In this document: positions 11,419-21,600 of the stretch, one piece after another | How the letters are laid out: every line of letters starts with the position of its first letter | Numbering within the stretch: the first letter of the stretch is position 1 | NCBI GenBank assembly: GCA_034509735.1 | Contig: JACGWO010000008.1 | Location: 16,255,864 to 16,319,863 of the forward strand | Direction of reading: 5' to 3' | DNA from: Sesamum alatum | Taxonomy: Eukaryota; Streptophyta; Magnoliopsida; Lamiales; Pedaliaceae | DNA length: 64,000 bases | Made by a program: the position numbers and the translations under genes | Notes under the pieces: model-generated | The model's input: only the letters and a program-made list of their open reading frames with translations | What the model was told of the DNA's origin: nothing | Databases searched by the model: none

Positions 11419-11678
11419 GGATAAATTACATTGACACCACCTTAAGGTTAGGCTCAATTACACAAACACTCCTTATTTTTTGCAAAATTACAGTTACACC
11501 CCCTGAGGGATGTTAGTGTAATGCTTTTCAGTGGGTATTAGTGTAAGTTTTGCCTTTGAATAGGGGGTGTAATTATAATAAAATTACAAGCTCAAGGAGT
11601 GTTATTGTAATGTCATAAAAAACAGGAGATGTTTGTGTAATTGAGTCTAACTTCAGGGAGTGTCACTTTAATTTACCC
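11419..11678. mobile_element. Mutator-type MITE, copy C, 9-bp TSD AAATAATTA
   Basis: This compact 260-bp foldback element starts GGATAAATTACATTG and ends CACTTTAATTTACCC. The ends are near-complete inverted repeats, and the body can pair over most of its length. AAATAATTA is present at 11410-11418 and 11679-11687 without mismatch. There is no ORF. It is the shortest and cleanest member of the family in the window. Confidence 0.85.
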
Positions 11679-11765
11679 AAATAATTATCAATTAAACTTT
11701 GGCTCCCCTCCAAACGCCCAAATCTACTTGTAGGGCTAAACGTTCGAAAGTTCTCTTTTCCTATG

Positions 11766-12031
11766 TGATGTAGAAGTGGTTTTTTGTAAAGGGAATAATC
11801 GAGAAAAATGCCCTCGACACAATTGCACCCCAAGTTTTTAGAGAGAGAGTTTTTGTATGAGTAGTCAAATCAATGAATAGTAACTTCGTATTAAAAAATA
11901 ATATATCTTGTATTTATAGTGATTTGGTTATTTTATGGTGAGATAGGGTGCATATATTTACCATGTGGTATACGCATGAAAATTACTATTATATCCTTGT
12001 AAGTAAAGTATTATTACTATAATATACATCA
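11766..12031 (-). repeat. 3' LTR of the gag-only element
   Basis: A 266-bp terminal repeat bounded by TGATGTAGAAG and ATATACATCA. It is the 3' LTR, because gag is on the minus strand. The left CTATG duplication abuts it. Confidence 0.85.
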
Positions 12032-12032
12032 T

Positions 12033-12052
12033 ACAGCCCCCCACTCTCAGAC
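12033..12052 (-). promoter_or_regulatory. Polypurine tract of the gag-only element
   Basis: On the minus strand, GAGAGTGGGGGGCTGT lies directly upstream of the 3' LTR. It is the likely primer for plus-strand DNA synthesis. Confidence 0.65.
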
Positions 12053-12329
12053 GGAATACTTCGCAAGAAGCAGTAATCCGGATGAGACTAAGAATTCTTT
12101 GCAAGAAAAACTTGAAGCATTGAATGCATGGGTAAGGGCGGATGGGAATCCATTAATTGTTCACGAATGAGTTGCTAGAAGACGTGTGAGTAGTCCGAGA
12201 ATAAGAAAACATGGGATGCATCTAAGGCCCCTCGGATAGCACGGTTATTTGAATTAATATTGAAGAGGTTAATCGACCCAAGATTTGTGGCGCAAGCTCA
12301 ATACTATTGTTGAAAGTGGCCTAGCTCAA

Positions 12330-12800
12330 GGTGGTCAAGCCACCTAGCCAGAACAAAGCCCAGCTCGAGGCACCTCGAGCCGGGGTGGTCCGCCCCACTC
12401 GAGTCACCTTAAGCTAGTGCGCTGCCCAGCTCGAGGCAGGGCGGTCCGCGGGCTGGTGCTTGAGGCAGTGCCTCGAGCCCCGAGCAGAGCCGGCTAACCA
12501 CCCCAGCTCGAGGCACCTGCCTCGAGCCGCGGGTAGAGCCCAGCTCGGGTGGTTCGCAGGCTGGTGCCTCGAGCCGCGGGCAGAGCCCAGCTCGAGGCAC
12601 CTTGAGCTGGTGAGCTGCCGAGCTCGAGGCTCGGGTGGTCCACCGTGGTCCGCCCTAGCTCGAGATGGCCTCGAGCTGGTGAACCTGGGTCCGCCCAGGT
12701 TCGGGCGCACCGGATCCGCCCAGCTCGAGGCAGAGGTGCGCCCCTCAAGCTTGCGTGGGGCGGCCCAGGCCGAGGTCACGGGACCAGATCGAGGCGCGGC
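12330..12800. repeat. GC-rich degenerate tandem repeat inside the gag-only element
   Basis: This tract is much richer in G+C than its surroundings. It consists of reiterated variants of a short unit containing CAGCTCGAGGCACCTCGAGC and GGTGGTCCGCC. Several overlapping open frames on both strands (for example 12414-12872 minus and 12460-12858 plus) come from the lack of A/T-rich stops and are not protein-like. It lies in the non-coding 3' part of the element. Confidence 0.65.
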
Positions 12801-12813
12801 CATGGGGAGGATA

Positions 12814-12880
12814 TTGCGTCCGCTGGGATTTGAACCCAAGTCAAAAGGTTGGAAGTAAAAGACCTCAACCACTCCACCAT
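12814..12880 (-). ncRNA. tRNA-like sequence with pol III A and B boxes
   Basis: Read on the minus strand, TGGTGGAGTGG (12879-12869) fits the A-box consensus and GGTTCAAATCC (12836-12826) fits the B-box, with 43 nt between their starts. The context (GAGTGGTTGAGG and GGGTTCAAATCCC) resembles the D- and T-arms of a class II tRNA, but no complete cloverleaf with an acceptor stem can be drawn. It could be the head of a tRNA-derived SINE or a degenerate tRNA captured by the element. The pol III call is motif-based. Confidence 0.5.
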
Positions 12881-13079
12881 CTCATATTTTTTTGTTCATT
12901 TTTACTCTTACTCTCTACTAGTAGAGGTTATACTCTTTCATGTGTTTTGAGAAATTTCGACGTCGTTGTCGAGAGATGTGACTCCCCATCACATTAGAAG
13001 ATTTTCATGCAGCATGGAACATGTGATGAGTGGTCGAGTTCTCTTATTCTACCAACGGTAGATGATTTTTTTTTTTTTT

Positions 13080-13460
13080 ATCCATACTTGAGATGTAAAT
13101 TTTTTTTCCCACCTCTTCTCCACCTTAACTAGGAAGTGTTTGCCCTACGCTCTTTCCGTAGGGCGCTCATTATCGAGGTGACACTCAGGAGGAGCGGGTG
13201 CTCAACCTCCGCCTCCAAGAGGAGGGCGTGTTTGACCTCCGATTTTCCCTTAAGGATCTCCTCGGGATGACACTCTTCTAGGAAAATAAGGAGGGATTCG
13301 CCCTCCCCTTTCCCTTGAGGGCGCTTCTCCTTGGGACGACACATTTCAAGAGGGGAAGGTCTCTTTCTTGAGATGACACTCCTCTTGGAGGATGAGGAGG
13401 AGGTGGATCATTCTCGTGACAGAGCCCCCCAAGACCTTGGGGAAGACAGGAGTGTAGCTA
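13080..13460. repeat. Non-coding tract with short direct repeats
   Basis: This is part of the interior of the gag-only element. It contains repeated variants of GAGGGCG and GGATGACACTC. No protein domain is recognisable. Confidence 0.4.
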
Positions 13461-13659
13461 TTATTTATTTATTAGTATTTCGAATAGCTTTCTCCGACTT
13501 GTATGGTCGGATATTTTGGTGTGTAATTCGGCAAGACTTAGTACTTGGGATGACTTCTTCCGACTCTTATGGTTGGATGTTTTGGCCTGTAATTCGGCAC
13601 TATTTAGCTCTCATGAATGTAGTACTCATTATTGTGTTTTCATTATCTTTACCGAAGTT

Positions 13660-14085
13660 GTTTCAAGGGATGCTTTTGCTCATGTCCGGAGTTGATCTTT
13701 TACCAACTTCTAGGAGGGCAAAGTTTCTATGGTCGTATTCATGACGAGGATATCAAGTTTCATCCATGGGGATGTTGCCTCAAGGGATACTTGCTCATGT
13801 CCCGGAATTGGTCTTTCACCAACCTCAAGGGGATGCAAAGTTTCCGGGGCGATGTTTCTTACGACGATCTCAAATTTCATCTAAGAAGACAGTGCCTTAA
13901 AGGATACTTGCTCATGTCCCGGAGCTGGTCTTTTACCAACTTCAAGGGGAGGCAAAGTTTCCGGGGCGATGTTTCTTACGACGATCTCAAGTTTTATATA
14001 AGAAGACATTGCCTCAAAGGATACTTGCTCATGTCCCAGAATTGGTTTTTTACCAACTTCAAGGGGATGCAAAGTTCCCGTGAGT
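13660..14085. repeat. 117-bp tandem repeat, about 3.6 copies
   Basis: The landmark GGATACTTGCTCATGTCCC begins at 13785, 13902 and 14019, an exact 117-bp period, with a more diverged copy near 13668. Because 117 is a multiple of three, the array leaves an open plus-strand frame (13632-14099) with a 39-residue repeat containing KGYLLMSRNWSFTN. This is antisense to gag, and nothing suggests it is translated. Confidence 0.75.
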
Positions 14086-14408
14086 TTTTATTTTTGTGAG
14101 ACTACGACAAGAAAATTAACTTCATTACCCAATGTTCGCATTACAATGTCTTAGGGGAAATCAAAAGGGGAGAAGGATTTGTTGAGCTCCTACTCGAGTT
14201 TTCTACTATTGCAAGTGAATAGTCAAAAAGATAATTTTTCCTGTCGTGCGAACTTAAGGTTACTACTTCGTGGCGAGGGAGTCTTTTTCCGCCGATCCTT
14301 ATGAGATCATGGGATGACTTCTGCATGGGGTGCACAACCTTGCCTCCCCTCGATATGAGCTCAATGTGTGGCCTAGAGCTCGTCATGGAGTGCGCGGCCT
14401 AGAGCTCG

Positions 14409-15878
14409 TCATGGGGTGCACGATCGCATCTCCTGGTCAAATTGGCGTCCTCGTAGATATTGGGTGACATACTCCTTCAAGTGTCCCCGTTGGATCAATT
14501 TCTCTATCTCATTTTGTAGGTGATGACATTCCTCAGTCGTATGCCCGATGCCACGGTGAAAGCGGCAATATTTGTCGGACTTTAGCCTCTTGGGATTGTC
14601 CTTCATTTTTCTCGGCCAGTGGTCAATTAGCCCTTGTCGCTCCGTCACGACTAATATTTCTCCTCTAGGGGCGTTCAAAGGGGTGTAGTGCGTAAATCCG
14701 GCGGGGGGCACATGCTTGCGTCCCCCCTTCTTATGCGGCTCACTTTTTTCCTCCATACCTTTCTTCTTGACACTGAGATAGGATCCGAAGCTTGGGATTC
14801 CTCGATTCTGAAATACTTTTGCAATCGCAAGAGTAAGTCTTCCAAAGTGCCGGGGGGTTTTCCGGCTATAGACTCTTTGAACCTTCGCGGAAGCAAGTTT
14901 TGTTTTATAATGCTAGCCAACAATTCGTGGTTAACATGGGGCACCTCATGCACGGCCTCCACGAATCTCTGAACGTAATCCCTCAACGACCCCATCTCCT
15001 TCTGGCGGATGGTGAAAAGGTATGCGGCCATTTTTGGAACTTTCTTGTTCATAGAGAAATGATGTAGGAAGCGATGGGTCAGCTGCTTGAGGCTGGAAAT
15101 TGTTCCCGCGGGCAGCTGGTTGAACCAAACTAGAGCGTGCTTTGAAAGTGTAGTGCGGAAGACTTTGCAGTACGCCGCGTCAGTCAAATCATACCAATCA
15201 ATCTTAGCGTAGAATTTGTCTAGATGTTCTTGTGGGTCTCCCGTGCCATCGTATTCCGAAAGGTTCGAGACCTTCACTCCCGCTGGAAACGCCTTGGCTA
15301 GGATCGCCGGGCTGAATGGGTTACGCCTTGGGGGGGGGGGGGGCACTGCCAAAGGGAGGTAAGGATCCTCCACCACTCTTGAAGGTAAAGGTGCCATGGG
15401 TTGCCTCAATTGTGGGGGGAGTTGGTCCGGGTCCTGGGCAACCTCTGGTCTAGAAACTCTGCTGTTCACCTCTTCCCGCCTCTGCTCGTTCCCCTCGGGA
15501 GCCGAGGATTCTTCTCGACTTCGACGAGGAGAAGGAGGGGGCGGGTTTTATGGGGTGATTGTTCGCAAACTGGGCCACTGCTTGTGCAGCTGCCCGAGTT
15601 GTAGCATCCTGGATCAGTGCTAACAATGCTTCTTGTGTCAGCTGGAGCGTTGCTCCTTGGGGTGGGACGCCTCCTAGAGGAGGCACTTCGTTCTGAGGTA
15701 ATTGTTCATGGGGTGGTTCCTGGCCTAGAGGTGGTCCGGCCACTCTGTTCGGGGGATCTTGTTCATAGGGTGGTGTTTGTTCATGGGGTGGGTGCAGCTC
15801 TGCAGTATTATCATGAGTCTCCGGGGCAATGTCCATCCCTTGAACGTCGCGTGCTCGTGACCTGGTTTGCACTCTCAA
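14409..15878 (-). pseudogene. Retrotransposon gag, two frameshifts
   Basis: Gag is the capsid protein that packages element RNA. The N-terminal part starts at 15878 (MRVQTRSRARDV) and is proline- and glutamine-rich. The central Retrotrans_gag domain lies around 15320-14850, with segments such as YDGTGDPQEHLDKFYA and VWFNQLPAGTI. A C-terminal CRFHRGIGHTTEECH motif lies at about 14540-14580. The frame changes once near 15450-15530 and again near 14680-14750, so three partly overlapping open segments replace one gene. A G14 run at 15330-15343 encodes a proline stretch and is a likely slippage site. No pol genes follow. Confidence 0.75.
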
Positions 15879-15894
15879 TGTCGGGGCAATAGTT

Positions 15895-15912
15895 TCCCAC
15901 AGACGGTGCCAA
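15895..15912 (-). promoter_or_regulatory. Primer-binding site of the gag-only element
   Basis: On the minus strand, TTGGCACCGTCTGTGGGA directly follows the 5' LTR. This is the usual position and type of primer site in plant gypsy-like elements. The exact tRNA was not assigned. Confidence 0.6.
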
Positions 15913-16178
15913 TGATATAGAAGTGGTTTTTAGTAAAGGGAATAATCGGGAAAAATGCCCTCGACACAATTGCACCCCAAGTTTTTAGAGAAAGAGTTTT
16001 TGTATAAGTAGTCAAATCAATGAATAGTAACTTCGTATTAAAAAATAATATATTTTGTATTTATAGTGATTTGGTTATTTTATGATGAGACAGGGTGCAT
16101 ATATTTACCATGTGGTATACGCATAAAAATTACTATTATATCCTTGTAAGTAAATTATTATTACTATAATATACATCA
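15913..16178 (-). repeat. 5' LTR of the gag-only element
   Basis: Second copy of the 266-bp LTR, bounded by TGATATAGAAG and ATATACATCA and followed by the right CTATG duplication at 16179-16183. About 10 differences from the other LTR (roughly 96% identity by eye) indicate a moderately old insertion. Confidence 0.85.
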
Positions 16179-16183
16179 CTATG

Positions 16184-16837
16184 TGATTGCTATAGAGGAG
16201 GTAACTGTACAACGGTCGGAAGAAGATCAGCTAGAGGAATCCATTAGCTATAACATATACCTAGAAACAGAACACGCAAGGTTACTAAGCCGTCAAACCG
16301 ACGACTTTCACAATGGAGAATGTCGGAAAAAATAGATAACTCAAATAAGAAGATGTATTTGCCCTAAAAATAAATGTCCAAGATACTTGGAGTTCTTGAA
16401 TCATAACAATGGTGGTGGAGAGAAATCAAACCTCAAGAATTGATACTGAGAGAAAGGACGGAAATTCTAGCCTAGACTGAGTTCGATCGGACTTAAACTA
16501 ATTATATGATAAATGCAATATACTTGTTGTATAATTGCTGTATAATTTAGAAAAGTAATCAATCACATGAAAGTGTATCACATTTACTTTATAATAAATT
16601 TTGTTCGACCAAATTTGACCTGAACAAAATTTTCCGAGAAAGATAAGGCGACACACAACTTCAACTTCTGCACCTCAATTTGTCAAAAAGGTTGTGACAT
16701 GGCATTAAATTAGTAGGAGGTTTTATCTGGTTAATGTTTTGTTTTGAGGGGCAAATCGGACAAGTAGGGCAGAAAACAGGGGCCAATGTAGGGAGAAAAA
16801 CATAATCTGGATGGCTTGGGCCTGTTCATATAATTAA
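16184..16837. other. Intergenic DNA without a recognisable gene
   Basis: This is the genomic flank into which the gag-only element inserted; its left counterpart is 11688-11765. It is moderately AT-rich with no protein-like frame. It ends with the TATAATTAA duplication of the next MITE. Confidence 0.45.
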
Positions 16838-17260
16838 GGGTAAATTACCTCCGCTGAAATTTGACATAATTACAAATATCTCTCGTTATTTAAAAACTAT
16901 AAATAACCCCCCGCTTTCGATATTTGTAACCGTCTAACAAATAACACATTTTCATCCATTTTTATGGGTGCACTGACCAAAATGCCCTTATGCATTAATT
17001 TATTTTTTATTTGATTTTTAAAATTTTTTTGGGCTACAATGTGCAGGAAGGGTTTCTTAAGTTTTTTACACAGAGGAGCAATGATGCAATTTACCTTGAT
17101 TGATTTTTCTACAATTTAATAAAAAAATCAAGGGCAAAATTATCAATTTTGGGCTTTGGTTAAAATTTAGAAACCTTAGGGGCGTATTTGTAATTTTTTA
17201 AACAGTAAGAGAGTATTTATAATTATGTCAAATTTTAGAAAAGATGGATGTAATTTACCC
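16838..17260. mobile_element. Mutator-type MITE, copy D, 9-bp TSD TATAATTAA
   Basis: It starts GGGTAAATTACCTCC and ends GGATGTAATTTACCC, with long imperfect inverted ends like copies A to C. TATAATTAA is present at 16829-16837 and 17261-17269. There is no ORF. Confidence 0.85.
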
Positions 17261-18050
17261 TATAATTAAATACCACCTATCTACTAAGGATCAATATCAA
17301 CCCAATATCGTAATCAAGACGCCGTGTCCATTAATCATGGGGTCACGAAAAAAAAAAAAGAGTAAACATGATGCTGGGCCTAATAAAACAAGATATCTGG
17401 TCCAATTACTAGAAGTAAAGGAAGCCAAGTTAATAAATTGACTTCAAACATATATTACTAGTATATCTTGTATATTCGAATGTCTGTGCATAATTAATTT
17501 AATTTTTCTTATAGAATATTATTTTAAAAATTATATATTAATTAAATAAATATTAATACTAAAAAATATAAGAAAATTTTGGAAAAATTATTGAAAAAAT
17601 TAAAGGAGAAACATAAATTTGAAAGTTGAATAGATAAAATAAGTTGAAGAGACAAATTAATAAAATAATTCAAGAAAAATAATAGACCAAATAATTGAAG
17701 ACACCAAAAGGATGTTCTTGAATTATATAAAGAAGATAAAGATATAGATAACATGAATTTAGCTACTGAAATAGAAACAAACACCCAACATTTTTTTAAA
17801 TTATTAAAATAAAAAGATAATAAATTTGATAGCGAGATGTATATAATTTACTACAACCTACATAGTCAAAGAATCCATTTTTTGTCGAACTTTTCATAAA
17901 AAATCCAAACTAGAACTATAATTCTCAATAATTGCGCGAGAATGATTGACAACAAACATCAAGAAAAAAATTGAGAAATAAAAATCAATAAAACTCAAAA
18001 GCAACGCAATGAATCTACCCCTTAAAAAGAAGGCAATCAAAACACAATGA
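17261..18050. other. AT-rich intergenic DNA
   Basis: Positions 17440-17860 are extremely AT-rich. An A11 run lies near 17349. I see no gene, RNA or repeat boundary. Confidence 0.5.
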
Positions 18051-18330
18051 GAATAATTATATGTACATCCCTAATCTATGGTCTGTTCATACAAATCACC
18101 CCTACCTTTTAAATAATTACGCATACACCGACTAGAATATAAGCATCATTTACACAAACCACCACTATTTTTTAAAAAAAATTACACTTACACCCCTCAA
18201 AAGTATCGACATTATTACACAAGTTACCCCTATTTTTTGCTATCAAGTGTGGTTTTTGTAATTATACAAAAAAACAGGGGTGGTTTGTGTAAATAGACTA
18301 TAAGTCAGGGGGTATAAATGTAATTATCCC
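18051..18330. mobile_element. MITE-like foldback, copy E
   Basis: The ends are inverted: the left reads TAATTATATGTACATCCC and the right, on the opposite strand, GGGATAATTACATTTATACC. Both lead into a CACCCCT block. The layout matches the MITE family above but the ends are diverged, and no flanking duplication is visible. Confidence 0.6.
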
Positions 18331-18628
18331 TAATTAAAAGCATGCAGCAAAGGAACAGCTAGCTACAACCACTCTTCGCGCGATTCACTTTGTGATCGTT
18401 CCATCTCAGTGAATATAAATACATATTTCAAAGGGATCAAACAGAACAAGAGAGATGATGAAAATGAATATTGCCCTTGGAAAACCAATACGATAACCAG
18501 TCACTTAGAACGACTGCAGAGAATTATGTTCGTCGATGTTTAGATTTTTTAATTAAGCATCATGCTAATACAATTTCCTCAAAGCAATACTAGTGTCTTC
18601 ACAAAGATTCACATATGTACTTGGAATT
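18331..18628 (-). other. Likely 3' UTR and downstream flank of the SMARCAL1-like gene
   Basis: The stop codon is at 18629-18631, so the 3' UTR extends below it. On the minus strand an A-rich TTAATTAAAAAATC near 18546-18559 is a plausible near-upstream poly(A) element. The exact end cannot be read. Confidence 0.4.
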
Positions 18629-21600
18629 TCAATTCCTGGGTTGCTTGTGCTTGGGTTCATGATCAGAGTGGGAGTTATTACAACGCTTCACGAAGGAATC
18701 CAGTGTCTTTTGTTTCAAAGGGCTGCATCCTGGTTGATCAACTGAAACTTCTAGAGAATTTTCATGGCCGTCAAGCATCTGTACATCGACAGCAAACAAT
18801 CAGCTTTGATTCAATGAAAAATGTAAGGAAAAAGAGGCACCAATTGACCGCAAACAACTATAGGCAACAACCGAAATCAATAGCCCTCAGCTTGAGTCTT
18901 GGATTAATGGAAGAAAGGAAAAGCGAAAAGCATAGAAGCTACATTTATCGCGTTTCTCACTGAAATAATGTATCGGTCATCAATATTATTTCAAAAACAG
19001 TCCGAAACCATGAATAAATGGATTCTTATGAGTATTTCCTTTATGTTTTCCTTTAAGAGAACTCTTCCTGCCCAGGTACAAAGGCAGTGTGAGAAGTTAA
19101 TAATCAATGCACTCAAGACAGACACTATGGCCTCCCACATCCCTTGAATACATGGCAATAGCACGGTCTGGTGACATTTTATTTAATTTATTATAAAGCT
19201 CTAATGCAGAGCATCAGAAGTAAATAGAATTTTGGATGGTTGAATACCTGTCCTAGATTTTCCAACTTGCTCTGAATAACATCCCTGAAAATGACAGCCA
19301 AGTTACTCACTGCTTTGTATAATTGATATAGTAGTTTATTTATAAACAGAAATGGAACTAAAAGAAAAGTCATACAACTAAAATTGGCATCTGTAAGAAT
19401 GCGACGAACATAAAGAAGTACCATATTATATCGTCGACTGTGTCGTTTGCTAGAAGATAGTATATATTGACTGATGAAACCTGAAAAAGAAGCACCAGTT
19501 AAGCACCAGTTTTCATCTGGAGCATAAGTTAATCTCAAAAGAAAAACATACAGTTCAAACACCACAAATTCTGAAAATGCGGAGAGTAAGAAGCTCAATT
19601 TGCTGAAGAAATGTGAAGACTCTGAAAAATATTGGGGGACATTTGACTGTGCAAACCGTCAAATTGTAGATCTATGGGATGGCACAATTAAGCATAAATA
19701 GATTTCAGAATGTGTGAAGCAGTTTTAAAGACACCATGACAAACCAAAATATTCGCTTTAAAGCTTAAATCGTAGAGACAGCCTGAATTATCCTCCAACC
19801 CAAGAATATTCAACAACCAAATCCCTAATGCAAAGTCCAAGGAATCTCAAATTGATTAATGATACAGGGCTGTCTTCCGCCTCATAACCAACATCGTTTG
19901 AGTCACTGTCTAAAGATATATGCACCAGATCTTTCCATTATGACCCGATAATGTTACCTGACCAATCCTATGAGCACGATCTTCTGCTTGAATAATGTCC
20001 CCAGGAGTCCACGATAATTCTGCAAATATAACTGTGCTTGCTGCTGTCAATGTTAAGCCAACACCTCCAGCTTTGATGGACAACTAGACATCCATAATTG
20101 AAAAGTATTGTCATGGAAAGCATAGCAAAACAACAATATAACACATTATAAATGAATATAAGGAATACCACTGCAGCCTTCACTGAATCTTTCTCCTGAA
20201 ATTCCGTCACTAAAGCTTGTCTTGATGCTGCTGGCGTGCTGCCATCTATCCTTATGCATCCAACTTTTTTCTTCTGAGAATATGACCATGAATAACAAAT
20301 AAGTATTTATACAATATCAAAAATGGAAAGCCAGGGTCTTACCAGAAAAAACTTGTGTATTGAGTCGATCATAGGTTGATGATGCGCAAATATTAGAAAC
20401 TTGCAGCCTGCCTGAGCAATTTATTAGGGCACAATGAGAATATACACATGAAAGCAACATGGACATGACAAAAACCTCGAAAGCAATTATGTATACAAGC
20501 ATCAATTAGATGACAAGGAGCTTAATTTGAAATACATTCTAAATGAACTTCTAGAAATCGAAGTCCATTTGGGAAATCTTTACATGTTTGGTGGTTAATA
20601 TGAAATGAACACCTCCAAAAGTCTATTTGCGAGAAGTGAGAATTGGCTTTCCAAATTGCATTTCCTTACCTTTATCCTGGAGATCACTAAAAGTTGGCAT
20701 TTTTCAATCTTATCCTCATTGTTACTTAAATGACCAATATCACCCTCATCACCATATGCATATACATATATATTATGCATAAGAAAGAGGTCAAATATGT
20801 CAGCACTTCTTCAACAATCTTACTGCAATAAGACAATTAGGCAGAAATGTCGATAATGAAAATTCAACAATCACAAAACTGGTTTCATTCTTGTCAAAAG
20901 AACTGTAAATTATAAAGTACAAAATAGTACAACATCCAATGGAATCCATTATGTAAAATCACTCAATCCAAATATTATTCCATATCTAAAATGGGTATAA
21001 TACTGGATAACCTGGGTACAGCCGTCCAGCACAGACTAATTAGTTTTCATGTCTACATCTAGAGCATGCATATGGTGTCTGCCAATACCAGATACCAATT
21101 TAAAACTTATTCCTTCGATGATAACTTGGTAACCGCATGATGTCATAAGCCTAAGATCAGCTTCCAGAATAACTGCTATAAAATTTAGTATTAGCAAAAG
21201 AATCTGTGCCACAGGCATAGACATCTCATAAGCCTACAAGTCAGCTTCCTGAACAACTGCAATAACTTTTAGTCTTAACGAAACTTTGGACAAGAAAACT
21301 TCAGTTCAAAACAATATGGTCATTTCCCCCCATGTTCAGAAGTGTTTATAATAGAAGATTAACTCGAAATCATGAATAGACGAGCTTCTTCATTCAAGCT
21401 TGACATCAATGCATACCAGCAAGAGGAGAAAATATATGAGAAGACAACATTGAAAATATTATACCTCAATTATGGTCCCCAGATAGTCCAGAACAGCTGG
21501 AATCTTCACTTCGGCAGAATCAGTATAAATCTGGACCATATGGAATGAAACGAATTAAAAGATAACTGTGAATGGAATAAATCTTTTCGCTAAAGCAATG

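Larger units (their letters stand above)
11766..16178 (-). mobile_element. Complete gag-only LTR retrotransposon (TR-GAG-like), TSD CTATG
   Basis: Two 266-bp direct repeats (11766-12031 and 15913-16178) starting TG and ending CA bound a 3.9-kb interior. By eye they differ at about 10 positions. CTATG flanks the whole unit at 11761-11765 and 16179-16183. On the minus strand the order is LTR, primer site, gag, long non-coding tract, polypurine tract, LTR. No protease, RT, RNase H or integrase is present, so it must use enzymes from another element. This organisation matches the non-autonomous TR-GAG class known from plants. Confidence 0.85.

Noticed and set aside
12414..12872. Long open frames on both strands in the GC-rich tract
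   Set aside because: They arise because the repeat lacks A/T-rich stop codons. The products are low-complexity Arg/Ala/Pro/Ser repeats.
12814..12880. A functional tRNA gene
   Set aside because: A and B boxes are present, but no paired acceptor stem or complete anticodon arm can be drawn.
18042..18339. A 9-bp target duplication around MITE copy E
   Set aside because: The bases on the two sides do not match, so I did not claim a TSD.
18562..18963. 133-codon plus-strand open frame
   Set aside because: It overlaps the terminal exon, intron 23 and 3' flank of the minus-strand gene, whose frame encodes the conserved protein. The plus-strand product has no recognisable family.
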